A stretch of 64,000 nucleotides of DNA, from the NCBI RefSeq assembly GCF_000277125.1, contig NC_016946.1, positions 2,914,001 to 2,978,000 of the forward strand, read 5' to 3'. The position numbers and the translations under genes are program-made. This document shows positions 36,177 to 46,889 of this stretch, one piece after another (the stretch's first letter is position 1; the number at the start of each line of letters is the position of its first letter). The notes under the pieces were generated by a model, which saw only the letters and a list, made by a program, of their open reading frames with translations, was not told the origin of the DNA and did not search any database. The stretch comes from Mycobacterium intracellulare ATCC 13950. Lineage in GTDB: Bacteria; Actinomycetota; Actinomycetes; Mycobacteriales; Mycobacteriaceae.

Positions 36177-37446
36177 GGGCGGCCGTGCGGAAGTCAATGG
36201 CGGCCACCCATTTGGTGTTGTGCACGCCGGGCAGCGCGGGCACGATGATGCGCGCGGGAAAGCCGTGGTCCGGCGACAGGTCGGTGCCGTTGACCCGCAG
36301 CGCCAGCAGCGCGTCCGGGTGCCGCACCTGGTTGCCCTGCAGGGTGGCGCCGGCGAAGGCGCCGGAGCGTTCCAGCGACGACACGCGCGCCGAATCCGGC
36401 GCGGGCACACCGGCGAGGCGGGCGAGTTCGGCCAGCTGCACCCCGCTCCACGTTTGGGTGGTCGACCAGCCCTCCACGCAGGCGATCGGTAACACGGCGG
36501 TGTGTTGCGGCATCGCCAGCAGCGCGGCGCGGTCGACGGTCACCGGCCGGGGGCCACCGGTCATCGTTAGCCGCCATCGGTCGGCGGTGTCCAAAGGCGA
36601 GATGCCGGCGGCCGCCGCGGTCCGGTTGACCTCGAAGTCATTGGGCCCGTTGCCTCGGCTGCGCCCGCGCGGCAGGAGTAACGCGGCGGGCCGGGCGTAC
36701 CCGCCGACGGTTTGACCGGCGGTGATGAGCGCGAGGAACAGCGCGCCCCCGCCCACCAGCGCCAGCGCGCCGCGGCGGCTCATCGTCGCGGGGCCGGGGT
36801 CGGCGGCGACCAGGGAGTCGGGCTGCCAGGGCTGCGGCTTGGTATCGGCGCGTGCGGTGCGCAGCACCTCCCGCAGCGGCATCGAGCGCAAACCGGACCA
36901 CATGCGCCGGCTCTTGATCGCCACGTGCACGACGAAGCCGGTGATGAAGACCCAGGCGCCGAAATAGTGGGCGGTATAGAAGCTGAATCCGAAAATGTAG
37001 TCGTACTGGATGTTCAGCACGCCGGTGACGATCTCGAACAGGATGCCCCCGACCAACATCAGCAGCGAAACCCGTTCCAGCAGTTGGGCAACCGACCGTG
37101 CGGGCGGCACCACGAACAGTCGCGGTATCACCGACCACAGCTTGGCGAGCACCACGGGGATCAACACCAAACCGAGCCCGACGTGGAGTCCCTGGGTCAG
37201 CCGGTACAGCCACGACGGATCGGTGGGCCAGTCGAAGGTCGGCAACTTCAGCCAGCCGACGTCGCCCGGGATGGCCTGGCCGAGTCGCGGCCCGTAGGCG
37301 ATGTAGGACAGCAGGCCGGTGAGGATGACGATCGGCAGCGTCACCAAGAGCACCGAGCCGAATACCGCTGTCAGCCAAGGTCCGCGCAGCGGGCTGCGCC
37401 ACAGCCGCGCGGGTAGGCCGCTGGCGGTCCGAATGAGATGCACCAT
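36169..37446 (-). CDS. Membrane cytochrome b561-like/molybdopterin (sulfite oxidase-fold) oxidoreductase fusion
   Basis: A 425-aa protein. The N-terminal half has about four TM helices with His residues suited to heme b (LTQGLHVGLGLVL; FYTAHYFGAWVFITGFVVHV). A further TM, RRGALALVGGGALFLALI near residue 230, leads to an external domain of the sulfite oxidase/MsrP fold. VLPIACVEGWSTTQTW contains the probable Mo-ligating Cys, and GFPARIIVPALPGVHNTKWV matches the family end. It resembles M. tuberculosis Rv0218 as I recall it. It would pass electrons between the quinone pool and an envelope sulfoxide, sulfite or N-oxide. Confidence 0.85.
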   Translation of the reverse strand: MVHLIRTASGLPARLWRSPLRGPWLTAVFGSVLLVTLPIVILTGLLSYIAYGPRLGQAIPGDVGWLKLPTFDWPTDPSWLYRLTQGLHVGLGLVLIPVVLAKLWSVIPRLFVVPPARSVAQLLERVSLLMLVGGILFEIVTGVLNIQYDYIFGFSFYTAHYFGAWVFITGFVVHVAIKSRRMWSGLRSMPLREVLRTARADTKPQPWQPDSLVAADPGPATMSRRGALALVGGGALFLALITAGQTVGGYARPAALLLPRGRSRGNGPNDFEVNRTAAAAGISPLDTADRWRLTMTGGPRPVTVDRAALLAMPQHTAVLPIACVEGWSTTQTWSGVQLAELARLAGVPAPDSARVSSLERSGAFAGATLQGNQVRHPDALLALRVNGTDLSPDHGFPARIIVPALPGVHNTKWVAAIDFRTAAHA

Positions 37447-37524
37447 CGATCATCATTCACGAGGGGCCGGCGATAGCGGTTCATTTCGCTGATCCTCGCC
37501 GAGCGGCGCGAACCGAGGGTGCGG

Positions 37525-38928
37525 TCAGTCGTTGCCGCGCGGTGGCGGCTGCACCGCGACGCCGCCGGACTCGTGTTCGGGGCCCGCGGCCGGGTGTTCG
37601 GCCGGGACACGTTCGCGGAAGCGGGCGCCCTCGCTGGGCCGCTGCATCCCCGGCCGGTCGGTCGGGCTTCGGTACGGTCCTGGTTTGCGCCGCGGCTTCC
37701 CACCGGGGAAGGCCAATCGAAAGATGGTGCGGTGCACCATCAACCACTGCTTCGAGAAGCGGCCGGAGTTGTACGGCAGTTCGTAGCGTTCGCAGATGTC
37801 TTTGACCTTCGGCGCGATCTCCGAGTAGCGGCTGCTTGGCATGTCGGGATAGAGGTGGTGTTCCACCTGGTAGCCGAGGTTGCCGCTGATGACATGGAAC
37901 AGCGGGCTGCCTTCGATGTTGGCGGCGCCGACCAGCTGGCGTACATACCACCCGCCGCGCGTCTCGTTCTCGACCTCTTCGGGGGTGAAAGTGTAGGTCT
38001 GGTCGGGAAAATGGCCGCAGAAGATGATGGCGTGCGCCCACACATTGCGGATGACGTTGGCCAGCGCGTCGGCGCCCAGGGTCCGCAGATAGGTGCTTTC
38101 CACCCCCGGCAAGAGCTTGTCCAGCAGATCCGCCGCCGAGCCCAGGCGACCGCCACCGGCCCTGCGCAGCGCTTTGCCCACCCGCGACCGCGGGGGCTGA
38201 TCGAGCCTGCCGCGTGCGGCCAGCTGAACGAGCGCGAAGGCGCCGGCGCTGATCAACGGCCAGCCGAGGTAGTCCTTGATGATCTGCGCGCGCGCCTTTC
38301 CGCTGATGCCGCGCAGGTCCTTGCGCACCTCCGACCAGGGCTTCTCGCGGCGCCGGATGGCCTCGATGTCCATGTCGTGGATCGCCACACCCCACTCGAA
38401 CAGCAGCGTCAGCAACAGGTTCGAGATCGGCTGGAACAGGTACCGCGGGGCCCACTTCTGCGCGGGATCGATGCGCAGGAGTTCGTAGCCGAGGTCTTTG
38501 TCTTTGCCGAGGATGTTGGTGTAGGTGTGGTGGATGTAGTTGTGGGAATGCTTCCACGCCTCGGCGGTCGAGGCGGTGTCCCAATCCCACACGGAGGAAT
38601 GGATATCGGGATCGTTCATCCAATCCCATTGGCCGTGCATCACATTGTGGCCGATCTCCATGTTCTCGAGGATCTTGGCCATTCCCAGGCAGGCGGTTCC
38701 CAGGATCCACGCGGTTTTCGAACGCGATCCCAGCAGCAGGATGCGGCCGGCCACCACGATCTGTCGCTGTACCGAAATGACCGTCTTGATGTAGCGCCGA
38801 TCCCGCTCGCCCAGATCGGCGAACACCTCGTCATGGATCGCATCGAGTTCCTTGGCGAGTTTTTCGAGCTCTTGTTCGCTCAGACGCTCAAGGGGGCTTT
38901 TCATCGTCTTTTCCGCGACGGAGGTCAC
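37525..38928 (-). CDS. Membrane fatty acid desaturase, DesA3-like
   Basis: A 467-aa protein with a GTG start at 38928; ATG codons shortly after are alternatives. The three His boxes of membrane di-iron desaturases are present: HNVMH (94-98), HSHNYIHH (127-134) and QVEHH near residue 340. ENMEIGHNVMHGQWDWMNDP is the hallmark of DesA3, the M. tuberculosis stearoyl-CoA delta-9 desaturase. Hydrophobic segments lie around 60-85 and 215-230. The C-terminal 70 residues are Pro/Arg-rich and divergent. Its electron-donor gene lies directly upstream (16-base gap), as for desA3-Rv3230c. Likely a paralogue; chain length and position specificity not predictable. Confidence 0.92.
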   Translation of the reverse strand: MTSVAEKTMKSPLERLSEQELEKLAKELDAIHDEVFADLGERDRRYIKTVISVQRQIVVAGRILLLGSRSKTAWILGTACLGMAKILENMEIGHNVMHGQWDWMNDPDIHSSVWDWDTASTAEAWKHSHNYIHHTYTNILGKDKDLGYELLRIDPAQKWAPRYLFQPISNLLLTLLFEWGVAIHDMDIEAIRRREKPWSEVRKDLRGISGKARAQIIKDYLGWPLISAGAFALVQLAARGRLDQPPRSRVGKALRRAGGGRLGSAADLLDKLLPGVESTYLRTLGADALANVIRNVWAHAIIFCGHFPDQTYTFTPEEVENETRGGWYVRQLVGAANIEGSPLFHVISGNLGYQVEHHLYPDMPSSRYSEIAPKVKDICERYELPYNSGRFSKQWLMVHRTIFRLAFPGGKPRRKPGPYRSPTDRPGMQRPSEGARFRERVPAEHPAAGPEHESGGVAVQPPPRGND

Positions 38929-38944
38929 CGGCCGCTCCTTTCGA

Positions 38945-40042
38945 TCACAGTGCGAGTTTCACGTCGCCTTCGGCGGTGTTGATGCAGATTCGGACGTCCT
39001 GTTCGGTGGGCTCGATGACGTCACCCGAGCGCAGGTCACGCAGCTTGCCCGACTTCAGGGTCCCGACGCAGGTGTGGCAGATGCCGATTCGGCAGCCGTG
39101 GGCCAGATTGAGGCCGGCCTTCTCCCCCGCCTCCAAGATCGAGGTGCCGCCGTCACATTCGACGGACTTCTCACTGTCGAGAAAGCACACCGTGCCGCCC
39201 TCTCCGGCGTTGGCGTCGCCACCGATCTTGGGCTGGAACCGTTCGAAGTGCAGTCGTTCGCGGTCGGCGTTGCCTTCCCAGTGCTCGATCAGCGCGTCGA
39301 GCATGTCGCCGGGACCCGAGCTGAACGTCTCGCGTTCGCGCCAGTCCGGGCAGGCGTCATCCAGGTCGTCCGGCTTGAGCCTGCCCCGCTCGGAGGTCAG
39401 GCGCAGATCCAGCCGCATGCCGGGGTGCCGGCGGTCGAGGTCTTCGAGGACGGACAGGAACATCACCTGCTCGCGGGTCCGCGCGGAGTGGATGACCACG
39501 ACGTCACCGAACGCGTCGCGATGGTCGAGGCTGCGCAGCATGCTGATCACCGGGGTGATGCCGCTCCCGGCGCTGATGAACAGCAGTTTGGGCGGCAGCG
39601 GTTCGGGCAGGGTGAAGACGCCTTCGATCTCGCCGAGCCGGACCAAGTCCCCGGGCTGGATCCGTTGCACCAGATACGGCGACACCACACCCCCGTCCAC
39701 CTTCTTGGGCGTCACGCTGATCAGCCCGTCTTCGGGCACCGGATCCGACGTGAGCGAATACGCGCGCCAGTGGTAGACCCCGTCGATGACGACGCCGAGC
39801 CGCACGTACTGCCCGGGCTGGTGACCAGGCCATTCATAGCCCGGCCTGATCAGGACGCTGGCCGCTTCCGAGCCCTGCGGCTCGACACGCTCGACCTTTC
39901 CGCGCAGCTCCTTGGTGGTCCACAGCGGATTGATCATCTCCAGGTAGTCGTCGGGCTGTAGCGGGCTGAACAATCGCCGCACCGCGCGCAGGAACAGCCG
40001 ACGCCCGCGTGGGACGTGGGGCCGGGCACCGCGTTCAGCCAT
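38945..40042 (-). CDS. Ferredoxin-NADP reductase-type electron donor for the desaturase (Rv3230c-like)
   Basis: About 365 aa from ATG 40042. The FAD domain has WRAYSLTS (RxYS), the NADPH domain LLFISAGSGITPVISMLRSL, and a C-terminal plant-type [2Fe-2S] ferredoxin domain with CRIGICHTC plus distal Cys residues (VRICIN). FLDSEKSVECDGGTSILEAG precedes the cluster. It is the same architecture as Rv3230c, the reductase of DesA3, and is placed next to the desaturase. It transfers electrons from NAD(P)H to the di-iron centre on the cytoplasmic face. Confidence 0.93.
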   Translation of the reverse strand: MAERGARPHVPRGRRLFLRAVRRLFSPLQPDDYLEMINPLWTTKELRGKVERVEPQGSEAASVLIRPGYEWPGHQPGQYVRLGVVIDGVYHWRAYSLTSDPVPEDGLISVTPKKVDGGVVSPYLVQRIQPGDLVRLGEIEGVFTLPEPLPPKLLFISAGSGITPVISMLRSLDHRDAFGDVVVIHSARTREQVMFLSVLEDLDRRHPGMRLDLRLTSERGRLKPDDLDDACPDWRERETFSSGPGDMLDALIEHWEGNADRERLHFERFQPKIGGDANAGEGGTVCFLDSEKSVECDGGTSILEAGEKAGLNLAHGCRIGICHTCVGTLKSGKLRDLRSGDVIEPTEQDVRICINTAEGDVKLAL

Positions 40043-40051
40043 AACAACGGA

Positions 40052-40065
40052 GTACACAGTTGTAC
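40052..40065. promoter_or_regulatory. Operator candidate before the desaturase operon
   Basis: GTACACAGTTGTAC contains inverted arms GTACA/TGTAC (40052-40056, 40061-40065). Read on the minus strand it also contains two GTGTAC direct repeats. It ends 9 bp upstream of the reductase ATG, a position suited to repression. Confidence 0.4.
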
Positions 40066-40113
40066 ACCGACTCAAACCGCCAATCTGAAACTGCTTGGGA
40101 CACATGGTTACAC

Positions 40114-40132
40114 ATATGCAAAATGCGCATAT
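40114..40132. promoter_or_regulatory. Inverted repeat in the divergent promoter region
   Basis: ATATGC (40114-40119) and GCATAT (40127-40132) are perfect arms around AAAATGC. This AT-rich site lies between the desaturase operon and the rightward membrane-protein gene. It may be a regulator or promoter element for either. Confidence 0.35.
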
Positions 40133-40191
40133 CGGCATCGCTTATCCGTTCACCATTCGGTGTTGGGCGGGGTCGGCGCCCCGCGCGGCTA

Positions 40192-41079
40192 GTGTCGGTG
40201 GGTGTGTTGATCGGCTTTCTGCTCGCGTTGGGCTGCTCGCTCTGTTACGGCACCGCGACCGTGTTGCAAGCGGCGGGGACGCGATCGGTGGAAGCGGGCA
40301 GCGGCTCGGGCGTCGACGCCGTGCTGCTGCTGCGGGCCGTCAGGCAGTGGCGCTACCTGGTCGGGATCGGCCTCGACGTCGTCGGGTTTCTCCTTCAGGT
40401 GGCCGCGCTGCGGCTGGTTCCGATCTACGTCGTCGCCGCGGCGTTGGCCGCCTCGATCGCCGTCACCGGGGTCGTCGCCGCGTGGGTGTTGTCGGCCCGG
40501 CTGTCGCCGGTCGAGTGGTGCGCCGTCGGCGTGGTCTGCGCCAGCCTCGTCGCCCTCGCAGTGGCCGCCGGGCCCGGGCACTTTCGACACGCCCCGGCCG
40601 GGCTCGGCTGGGCGCTCCTGGGCGTGGTGGCCGCGGTACTGATCGCCGGTTTCGCCGCCGGGCGTCTGCCCGACCGCGCGCGAGCGCTCGCGTTGGGGCT
40701 GGGTGCCGGGACGGGCTTCGGCGTCGTCGAGGTCGGTGTGCGCCTGATCGACGTGATCGATCCGACCACGCGGTCGTTCTACGCCAACCCCGCCCTGTAC
40801 GCGGCGGCCGCGGGTGGCGCCGCCGGATTTCTGTTGCTCACCTCGGCTCTGCATCGCGGATCCGTGACCACGGCGGTCGCGGGCATGGTCGTCGGCGAAA
40901 CCCTCGCCCCGGCGTTCGTGGGGGTGGCGTGGTTGGGTGACACGGCGCGCGACGGGCTCGGTGGGCTGGTGATCGCGGGATTCGCCGTCGCGGTGGCGGC
41001 GACGTTGGTGCTGGCGCGGTTCGGGGAAGCGCCGGTGCCCAGCGAGGCCGGTGGGGCCGACGCTGTCTCGGGCCGCTGA
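40192..41079 (+). CDS. DMT/EamA-like multi-pass membrane protein
   Basis: About 295 aa. GTG 40192, 40198 and 40204 are all possible starts, and coding character before them is poor. The product has nine or ten TM helices in two similar halves: VLIGFLLALGCSLCYGTATV at the start and VAGMVVGETLAPAFVGVAWL near the end. That is the pattern of drug/metabolite or NIPA-like carriers with no cytosolic domain. Short and mostly hydrophobic, it has no charged catalytic motif. It is divergent from the desaturase operon and convergent with fadD. Cargo unknown. Confidence 0.75.
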   Translation: MSVGVLIGFLLALGCSLCYGTATVLQAAGTRSVEAGSGSGVDAVLLLRAVRQWRYLVGIGLDVVGFLLQVAALRLVPIYVVAAALAASIAVTGVVAAWVLSARLSPVEWCAVGVVCASLVALAVAAGPGHFRHAPAGLGWALLGVVAAVLIAGFAAGRLPDRARALALGLGAGTGFGVVEVGVRLIDVIDPTTRSFYANPALYAAAAGGAAGFLLLTSALHRGSVTTAVAGMVVGETLAPAFVGVAWLGDTARDGLGGLVIAGFAVAVAATLVLARFGEAPVPSEAGGADAVSGR

Positions 41080-41080
41080 T

Positions 41081-42700
41081 TCAGGCGCCGGCGATGGTGG
41101 ATGCCGAACGGCCGTCGGCGTTTTCGTCGGCCGCAGCGTAGGTGGTGCCGCGGGCGGGCCGCGTCCACAACACACCGCCCTCGGCGCTGGGGCCCGCGGC
41201 GATGAGCGCGCGCTTGAGGATCTTGTTGGTCGCGGTCGCGGGCAGCTGGTCGTTGATGCGCACGTAGCGCGGCCACGCCTTGGGTGACAGATCGGGTTGC
41301 GACGCCAGGAATCTCCCGAAATCGTCCGGCGTCAGTTCCGCCCCGGCGCGCGGCACGATCGCGGCCATCACCTGGTCGCCGACCTGGTCGTCGGGCGCGG
41401 CGTAGACGGCGACCTGGCTGATGCCGGGCATCCGCGCCAGGATCCGCTCGATCGGTGCGGCGGCCAAGTTCTCGCCGTCCACCCGCATCCAATCGGAGGT
41501 CCGCCCGGCCAGGTAGATCCAGCCGTCGGCGTCCCGGTAGGCCAGATCGCCCGACCAGTACATGCCGTGGCGCATGCGCTCGGCCGTGGCGCCGGGATCG
41601 TTGTAGTAGCCGGCGAACGGTCCCGCGCCCTGGGTGTTGACGAGTTCGCCGACGGCCTCATCGAAGTTGGTCAGCGCCCCGTGCGCGTCGAACGTCGCGA
41701 CGTCACATTCGGTCAGTGTCGTCGAGTTGTAGATGCTCACCCCGGGGTAAGGCTTGCCGATGGAACCGGGCGGGGTGCCGTCTTCTCGGACCACGATCAC
41801 CGCGAACTCGCTGGATCCGAAGCTGTCCACCACCCGGCAACCGAAACGCCTTGCGAATTCGGCGATATCGCGATCGGTCGCCTCGTTGCCGAAGGCCACC
41901 CGCAGGGTGTTCTCGGCGTCGTCGGGACGCTCCGGGGTGGACAGGATCAACGCCAGGGGCTTGCCGACGTAGTTCAGGTAGGTCACGCGGAAGCGGCGCA
42001 CGTCCTCGAGGAACCGCGACGGCGAAAACTTGGCGGGGACCATGGTGGCGCCGCAGCCGATGGCCACCGCCCACCCCGCGGCGACGCCGTTCGAATGAAA
42101 CAGCGGCATCGCCAGGTAACACACGTCGGCGGCGGTGACGTCGTACTGGAAGATCAGGCTGGCGCCGCACATGATGGCCAACCCGTGCGCGAACCGGACC
42201 ACCTTGGGGTCACCGCTCGTCCCCGAGGTGAAGATCATCATGAGCGTGTCGGCGGCGGCGACCTCGCGGTGCGGGGTCAGCGGTGGCGCCGCGGTCACCG
42301 CCTCGGCGTAACTCGTCCCGTCCACGTCGAAAACCTGAATTCCGTTGAGATCCAGGCCCTCCAGCAGGGGCAGGTGATCGCGGTCGACCAGCAGGATCTG
42401 GCAGTCCGAGCGCCGGATGTCGGCGAGCAGCGCGGGTCCGCGGCGGGTCGTGTTGAGGCCGCACAGCACGTAGCCGCCCAGCGCGGCCGCGGCCATCGCC
42501 CGCAGCATGGCCGGTGAATTGCCCAGTGCGGCACCGACATGCAGCGGCCGGGTGGGGTCGGCGCGCGAGATCAGGGCAGCCGCTTCGGCCTCGGCTTCGG
42601 CGAGGTGCTCGCGCCAGGTCCACGTCTTCTCGCCGTGGGCGATCGCGGGGGTGTCCTCGTGCCTGCGCTGCCGCAACAGCTGCTGAACCGTCTCCGGCAC
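41081..42700 (-). CDS. FadD-type fatty acyl-CoA/AMP ligase (FadD1/FadD17-like)
   Basis: A 539-aa ANL enzyme with a GTG start at 42700. Motifs are IFTSGTSGDPKVV (P-loop), DSFGSSEFAV (A5 region), WSGDLAYRDADGWIY then GRTSDWMRVDGEN (A7/A8), and the catalytic Lys in TATNKILKRAL. The phrase GGYVLCGLNTTRRGPALLAD places it with the FadD1/FadD17 group as I recall them. The last gene of the eight-gene operon, 21 bases after the monooxygenase, it would activate the carboxylate substrate that the FadE pair then oxidises. Confidence 0.9.
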   Translation of the reverse strand: MPETVQQLLRQRRHEDTPAIAHGEKTWTWREHLAEAEAEAAALISRADPTRPLHVGAALGNSPAMLRAMAAAALGGYVLCGLNTTRRGPALLADIRRSDCQILLVDRDHLPLLEGLDLNGIQVFDVDGTSYAEAVTAAPPLTPHREVAAADTLMMIFTSGTSGDPKVVRFAHGLAIMCGASLIFQYDVTAADVCYLAMPLFHSNGVAAGWAVAIGCGATMVPAKFSPSRFLEDVRRFRVTYLNYVGKPLALILSTPERPDDAENTLRVAFGNEATDRDIAEFARRFGCRVVDSFGSSEFAVIVVREDGTPPGSIGKPYPGVSIYNSTTLTECDVATFDAHGALTNFDEAVGELVNTQGAGPFAGYYNDPGATAERMRHGMYWSGDLAYRDADGWIYLAGRTSDWMRVDGENLAAAPIERILARMPGISQVAVYAAPDDQVGDQVMAAIVPRAGAELTPDDFGRFLASQPDLSPKAWPRYVRINDQLPATATNKILKRALIAAGPSAEGGVLWTRPARGTTYAAADENADGRSASTIAGA

Positions 42701-42721
42701 CGTCTCACTTCCTCCGTGCTG

Positions 42722-44313
<1,592 letters not shown>

Positions 44314-44317
<4 letters not shown>

Positions 44318-44724
44318 GCGGGCCGATACCTCAGTAACGTGACTCCGTCTTCGAGATCGCAGAACACCGGCTCCACCCGCATCCCGATCCGGACGTCGCC
44401 GGGATCGACGTCGACCAGCTCGGTGCTGAATTTCGGCCCGGCGTCCCACTGCACCACCGCGAGCAGCTGCGGCAGCGCGTCGGCCCACGGCGGGCCGGTG
44501 GGCCGGCGGGCGATCGTGAAGGTGTACAGCGTTGCGGCGCCGTCGATCTCACGCCATTCCAAATCGTCGGCCAGGGTCCCCGGGGCCAGCGTGCGCGGGT
44601 AGAACACGTGCCGCCGAAGCGACGGCGAGTACTGCACCAGGATCCGGTGCTGCGCCAGGCCGTCCCAGAACGGCCGGGACACCGGTGTGGGCTCGGGGAC
44701 GAGCGCATCGTCGCGGCGGGCCAT
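44314..44724 (-). CDS. DUF35 OB-fold protein, acyl-CoA-binding partner of the thiolase-fold enzyme
   Basis: About 136 aa from ATG 44724. The DUF35 layout is clear: an N-terminal helix with PFWDGLAQHRI, then the position of the zinc ribbon, then the OB-fold (WREIDGAATLYTFTIARRP, LLAVVQWDAGP). The ribbon cysteines are all gone: VQYSPSLRRHVFYPRTLAPG replaces the usual CxxC...CxxC. In ChsH2 the DUF35 domain binds and activates Ltp2. The gene follows the thiolase-fold gene by 2 bases, so a 1:1 complex is likely. It is free-standing here, not fused to MaoC. Confidence 0.85.
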
Positions 44725-44726
44725 CG

Positions 44727-45929
44727 CTAATCCCCCCGCAGGAGCAGCGCGACCTGCTCGCTCATGATGCCGCCGTTGCCGGTCACGAACGCGGTGTGAC
44801 AGTCGGGCACCTGCGCGTCGCCGGCACGTCCCATGACCTGCCGCGCTCCGTCGACCACGTGGTGCATGCCGCCGGCCATTCCGGCCTGACCGAAGGACAG
44901 TTGCCCGCCGGCGGTGTTGAGCGGGAACTCCCCGCGATGGGTCAAATCGTGTTCGTTGATCCACGACATGCCTTTGCCTTTCGCGCAGAATCCGGCGTCT
45001 TCCAGGCTCATCAGCACCGTGATGGTGTAGCAATCGTAGATCGAGGCGACGTCGACGTCGGACCGGGACAGCCCGGCCATTGCGAACGCCCGCTCGGCGG
45101 CGCGGGCGATGGGTGTGGACAGCAGGTCCTCGGCGTAGGTGGGGGTCTTGAAGGCGATGTGTTCGCCGAACCCCTTGATCCAGACCGGGCGGTGGCGGGC
45201 TCGGCGCGCGATGTCGGCGTTGGCGATCAACACCGCCGCTCCCCCGTGCACGCGCATCACCGTTTCCAGCATGTGGATGGGGTCGGCGATCATCGGGCTG
45301 TCCAGCACGTCCTTCACCGTGATGGGGGTGCCGTGGAAGACGGCACCGGGGTGGGCGCACGCGTTGGTGCGTTGGTCGACGGCGATCTTGGCGACCGCGG
45401 CGGGGTCGTAACCGTATTCGGCCGCGTACCGCTGGGCGATCTGCGCGTAGGGCGCGTTTTGGCCCACGTTGCCGTAGGGGATCTCGAACTCGGCCTGCGG
45501 CGAGCCGTAGTTGCCCGAGGACGCCCCATACCAATTCGGCTCCGGCGCGGGCCGCCGTTCGGACCGGGGCACGGCCGCGGAGCCGGGTACCACGGCCAGG
45601 GCGGCCTCGCAGACGCCGAGTTCGACGGCCGCCGCGGCCCGCCACACCATGCCGGCCGAGGTGGCCCCGCCCAAGTCGACCCGCTCACCGAAATCCAGTG
45701 CCAGGCCCAGGTATTCGCACAGGGTGGCCGGGGCGAACATGGCCGACTCGGCGATGCCGTGGGTCAGCAGGCCGTTGACACAGCCCGGATCGACACCGGC
45801 GTCCTCGATCACCATCTTCGCCAGCAGCGCGTACTGGTCGAGGGTGAACATCGCGGGGCCGGTGGGGCGCCGTTCGGCCGGCAGCTCGGCGATGCCGACG
45901 ATCGCGGCCTCTCCCCGCAGCCCGCTCAT
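44727..45929 (-). CDS. Thiolase-fold lipid-transfer (Ltp2-like) protein, probable retro-aldolase
   Basis: A 400-aa thiolase-superfamily protein of the SCP-x/Ltp group. The nucleophile loop reads LGGATSAGM, with no Cys where thiolases have CSSG, so it is not a normal thiolase. The conserved C-terminal part SIYDCYTITVLMSLEDAGFC, then EFPLNTAGGQLSFGQAGMAG, fits the Ltp2 aldolases, which split 3-hydroxyacyl-CoA with the help of a DUF35 domain. It starts at ATG 45929, overlapping the MaoC stop by 4 bases, and precedes the DUF35 gene by 2. Predicted products: a ketone plus a short acyl-CoA. Confidence 0.87.
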   Translation of the reverse strand: MSGLRGEAAIVGIAELPAERRPTGPAMFTLDQYALLAKMVIEDAGVDPGCVNGLLTHGIAESAMFAPATLCEYLGLALDFGERVDLGGATSAGMVWRAAAAVELGVCEAALAVVPGSAAVPRSERRPAPEPNWYGASSGNYGSPQAEFEIPYGNVGQNAPYAQIAQRYAAEYGYDPAAVAKIAVDQRTNACAHPGAVFHGTPITVKDVLDSPMIADPIHMLETVMRVHGGAAVLIANADIARRARHRPVWIKGFGEHIAFKTPTYAEDLLSTPIARAAERAFAMAGLSRSDVDVASIYDCYTITVLMSLEDAGFCAKGKGMSWINEHDLTHRGEFPLNTAGGQLSFGQAGMAGGMHHVVDGARQVMGRAGDAQVPDCHTAFVTGNGGIMSEQVALLLRGD

Positions 45930-46381
45930 GCCCGGCTCCCCCGCAGCGGCAGCGCGACGCCGGCGGTGCCCGGCATCAGCACCGTGTCGCCGCGCCGGCC
46001 GGCGATGTCCAGATCCACCAGGCCGTAGCCCTCAAAATCATTGCCGCCCGGGCGTTTGCCGGTGACCTCGCCACCGAAACTGAGCGCCTCACCGGGATAG
46101 GCGATCGCCCGGTTCTGCACCGAGAACGTCACCAGCCTGCCCCGCCCGCCGATCCAGTCCCCGAGGGCGCGGGCCAGCAGCGCCGCCTGCAGCGGACCGT
46201 GCACCAGCACGTTGTCGTATCCCTCGGTGTCGCGGGCCCACTCCTTGTCGTAGTGGATCCGGTGACCGTTGTATGTGGCGGCCGAAAAGAAGAACATCTG
46301 GGTTTCGTCGACGGTCACCGTCAGCGTGGGGATGTGATCGCCGACGGCGATGTCTTCATAGAACACTTGCTGGTCGGCCAC
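45926..46381 (-). CDS. MaoC-like hotdog dehydratase subunit (ChsH1-like)
   Basis: A 151-aa hotdog protein with a GTG start at 46381. FEDIAVGD-type start (YEDIAVGDHIPTLTVTVDET), then ATYNGHRIHYDKEWARDTEG with the conserved His, then VLVHGPLQAALLARALGDWI, are the MaoC pattern. It corresponds to ChsH1, the catalytic half of the cholesterol side-chain hydratase. Only 7 bases separate it from the larger MaoC-like gene upstream, so the two probably form a heteromer that hydrates the enoyl-CoA made by the FadE pair. Confidence 0.87.
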   Translation of the reverse strand: MADQQVFYEDIAVGDHIPTLTVTVDETQMFFFSAATYNGHRIHYDKEWARDTEGYDNVLVHGPLQAALLARALGDWIGGRGRLVTFSVQNRAIAYPGEALSFGGEVTGKRPGGNDFEGYGLVDLDIAGRRGDTVLMPGTAGVALPLRGSRA

Positions 46382-46388
46382 GATGCTC

Positions 46389-46889
46389 CTAGGGGCGGGC
46401 GATCATCGACGTCGACGCTTCGGCCAGCAGGTCGCGATCCTGGTTGCGGTACACCGTGTGCCAGGTGACGAGGACGAATCTGCCGGAGCGGCCTCGCTTT
46501 TCGACGATCGACTCGATGGTGCGGACCATTTCGATTTCGTCGCGGTGGTAGGCCGGCAGGTGAAAGGTGAAGCTCTCCCCGCCGGCCATCCGCTTGGGGG
46601 CGCGGGGAAACGCGAGGCTGCCGGAGACCGCGCCGGAGGATCCGTCGGGGCGCAGCGACTTTAGCCGCGACACCCCGAGGACCGCGTACTGCAGGTACAG
46701 CGGCGGGCAGATGATGTCGCGAAAGCCGTTGGCGCGGGCGTACTCCGGATCGAAATACAACGGGTTGTCCTCGCCGACCGCGGCCGCCCACCGTTGCCAA
46801 TCGCGCCGGTTCACCTCACCGGTCGCCGAGGCGGCGACCGTGCCCACCCTCGACGCCGACTCGGCGTCGATCAAGCTGTCCTCACTCAC
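46389..46889 (-). CDS. MaoC_dehydratas_N-type hotdog protein (partner subunit)
   Basis: About 166 aa from GTG 46889. The start is set by overlap with the FadE stop (46882-46884) and by the protein's alignment, VSEDSLIDAESASRVGTVAA. It has the N-terminal-hydratase pattern: GEVNRRDWQRWAAAVGEDNP, YFDPEYARANGFRDIICPP and a hydrophobic helix. It matches the non-catalytic or N-terminal MaoC half found in ChsH2, but without the fused DUF35 domain. Pairing with the next MaoC gene is inferred from order and tight spacing. Confidence 0.82.
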   Translation of the reverse strand: MSEDSLIDAESASRVGTVAASATGEVNRRDWQRWAAAVGEDNPLYFDPEYARANGFRDIICPPLYLQYAVLGVSRLKSLRPDGSSGAVSGSLAFPRAPKRMAGGESFTFHLPAYHRDEIEMVRTIESIVEKRGRSGRFVLVTWHTVYRNQDRDLLAEASTSMIARP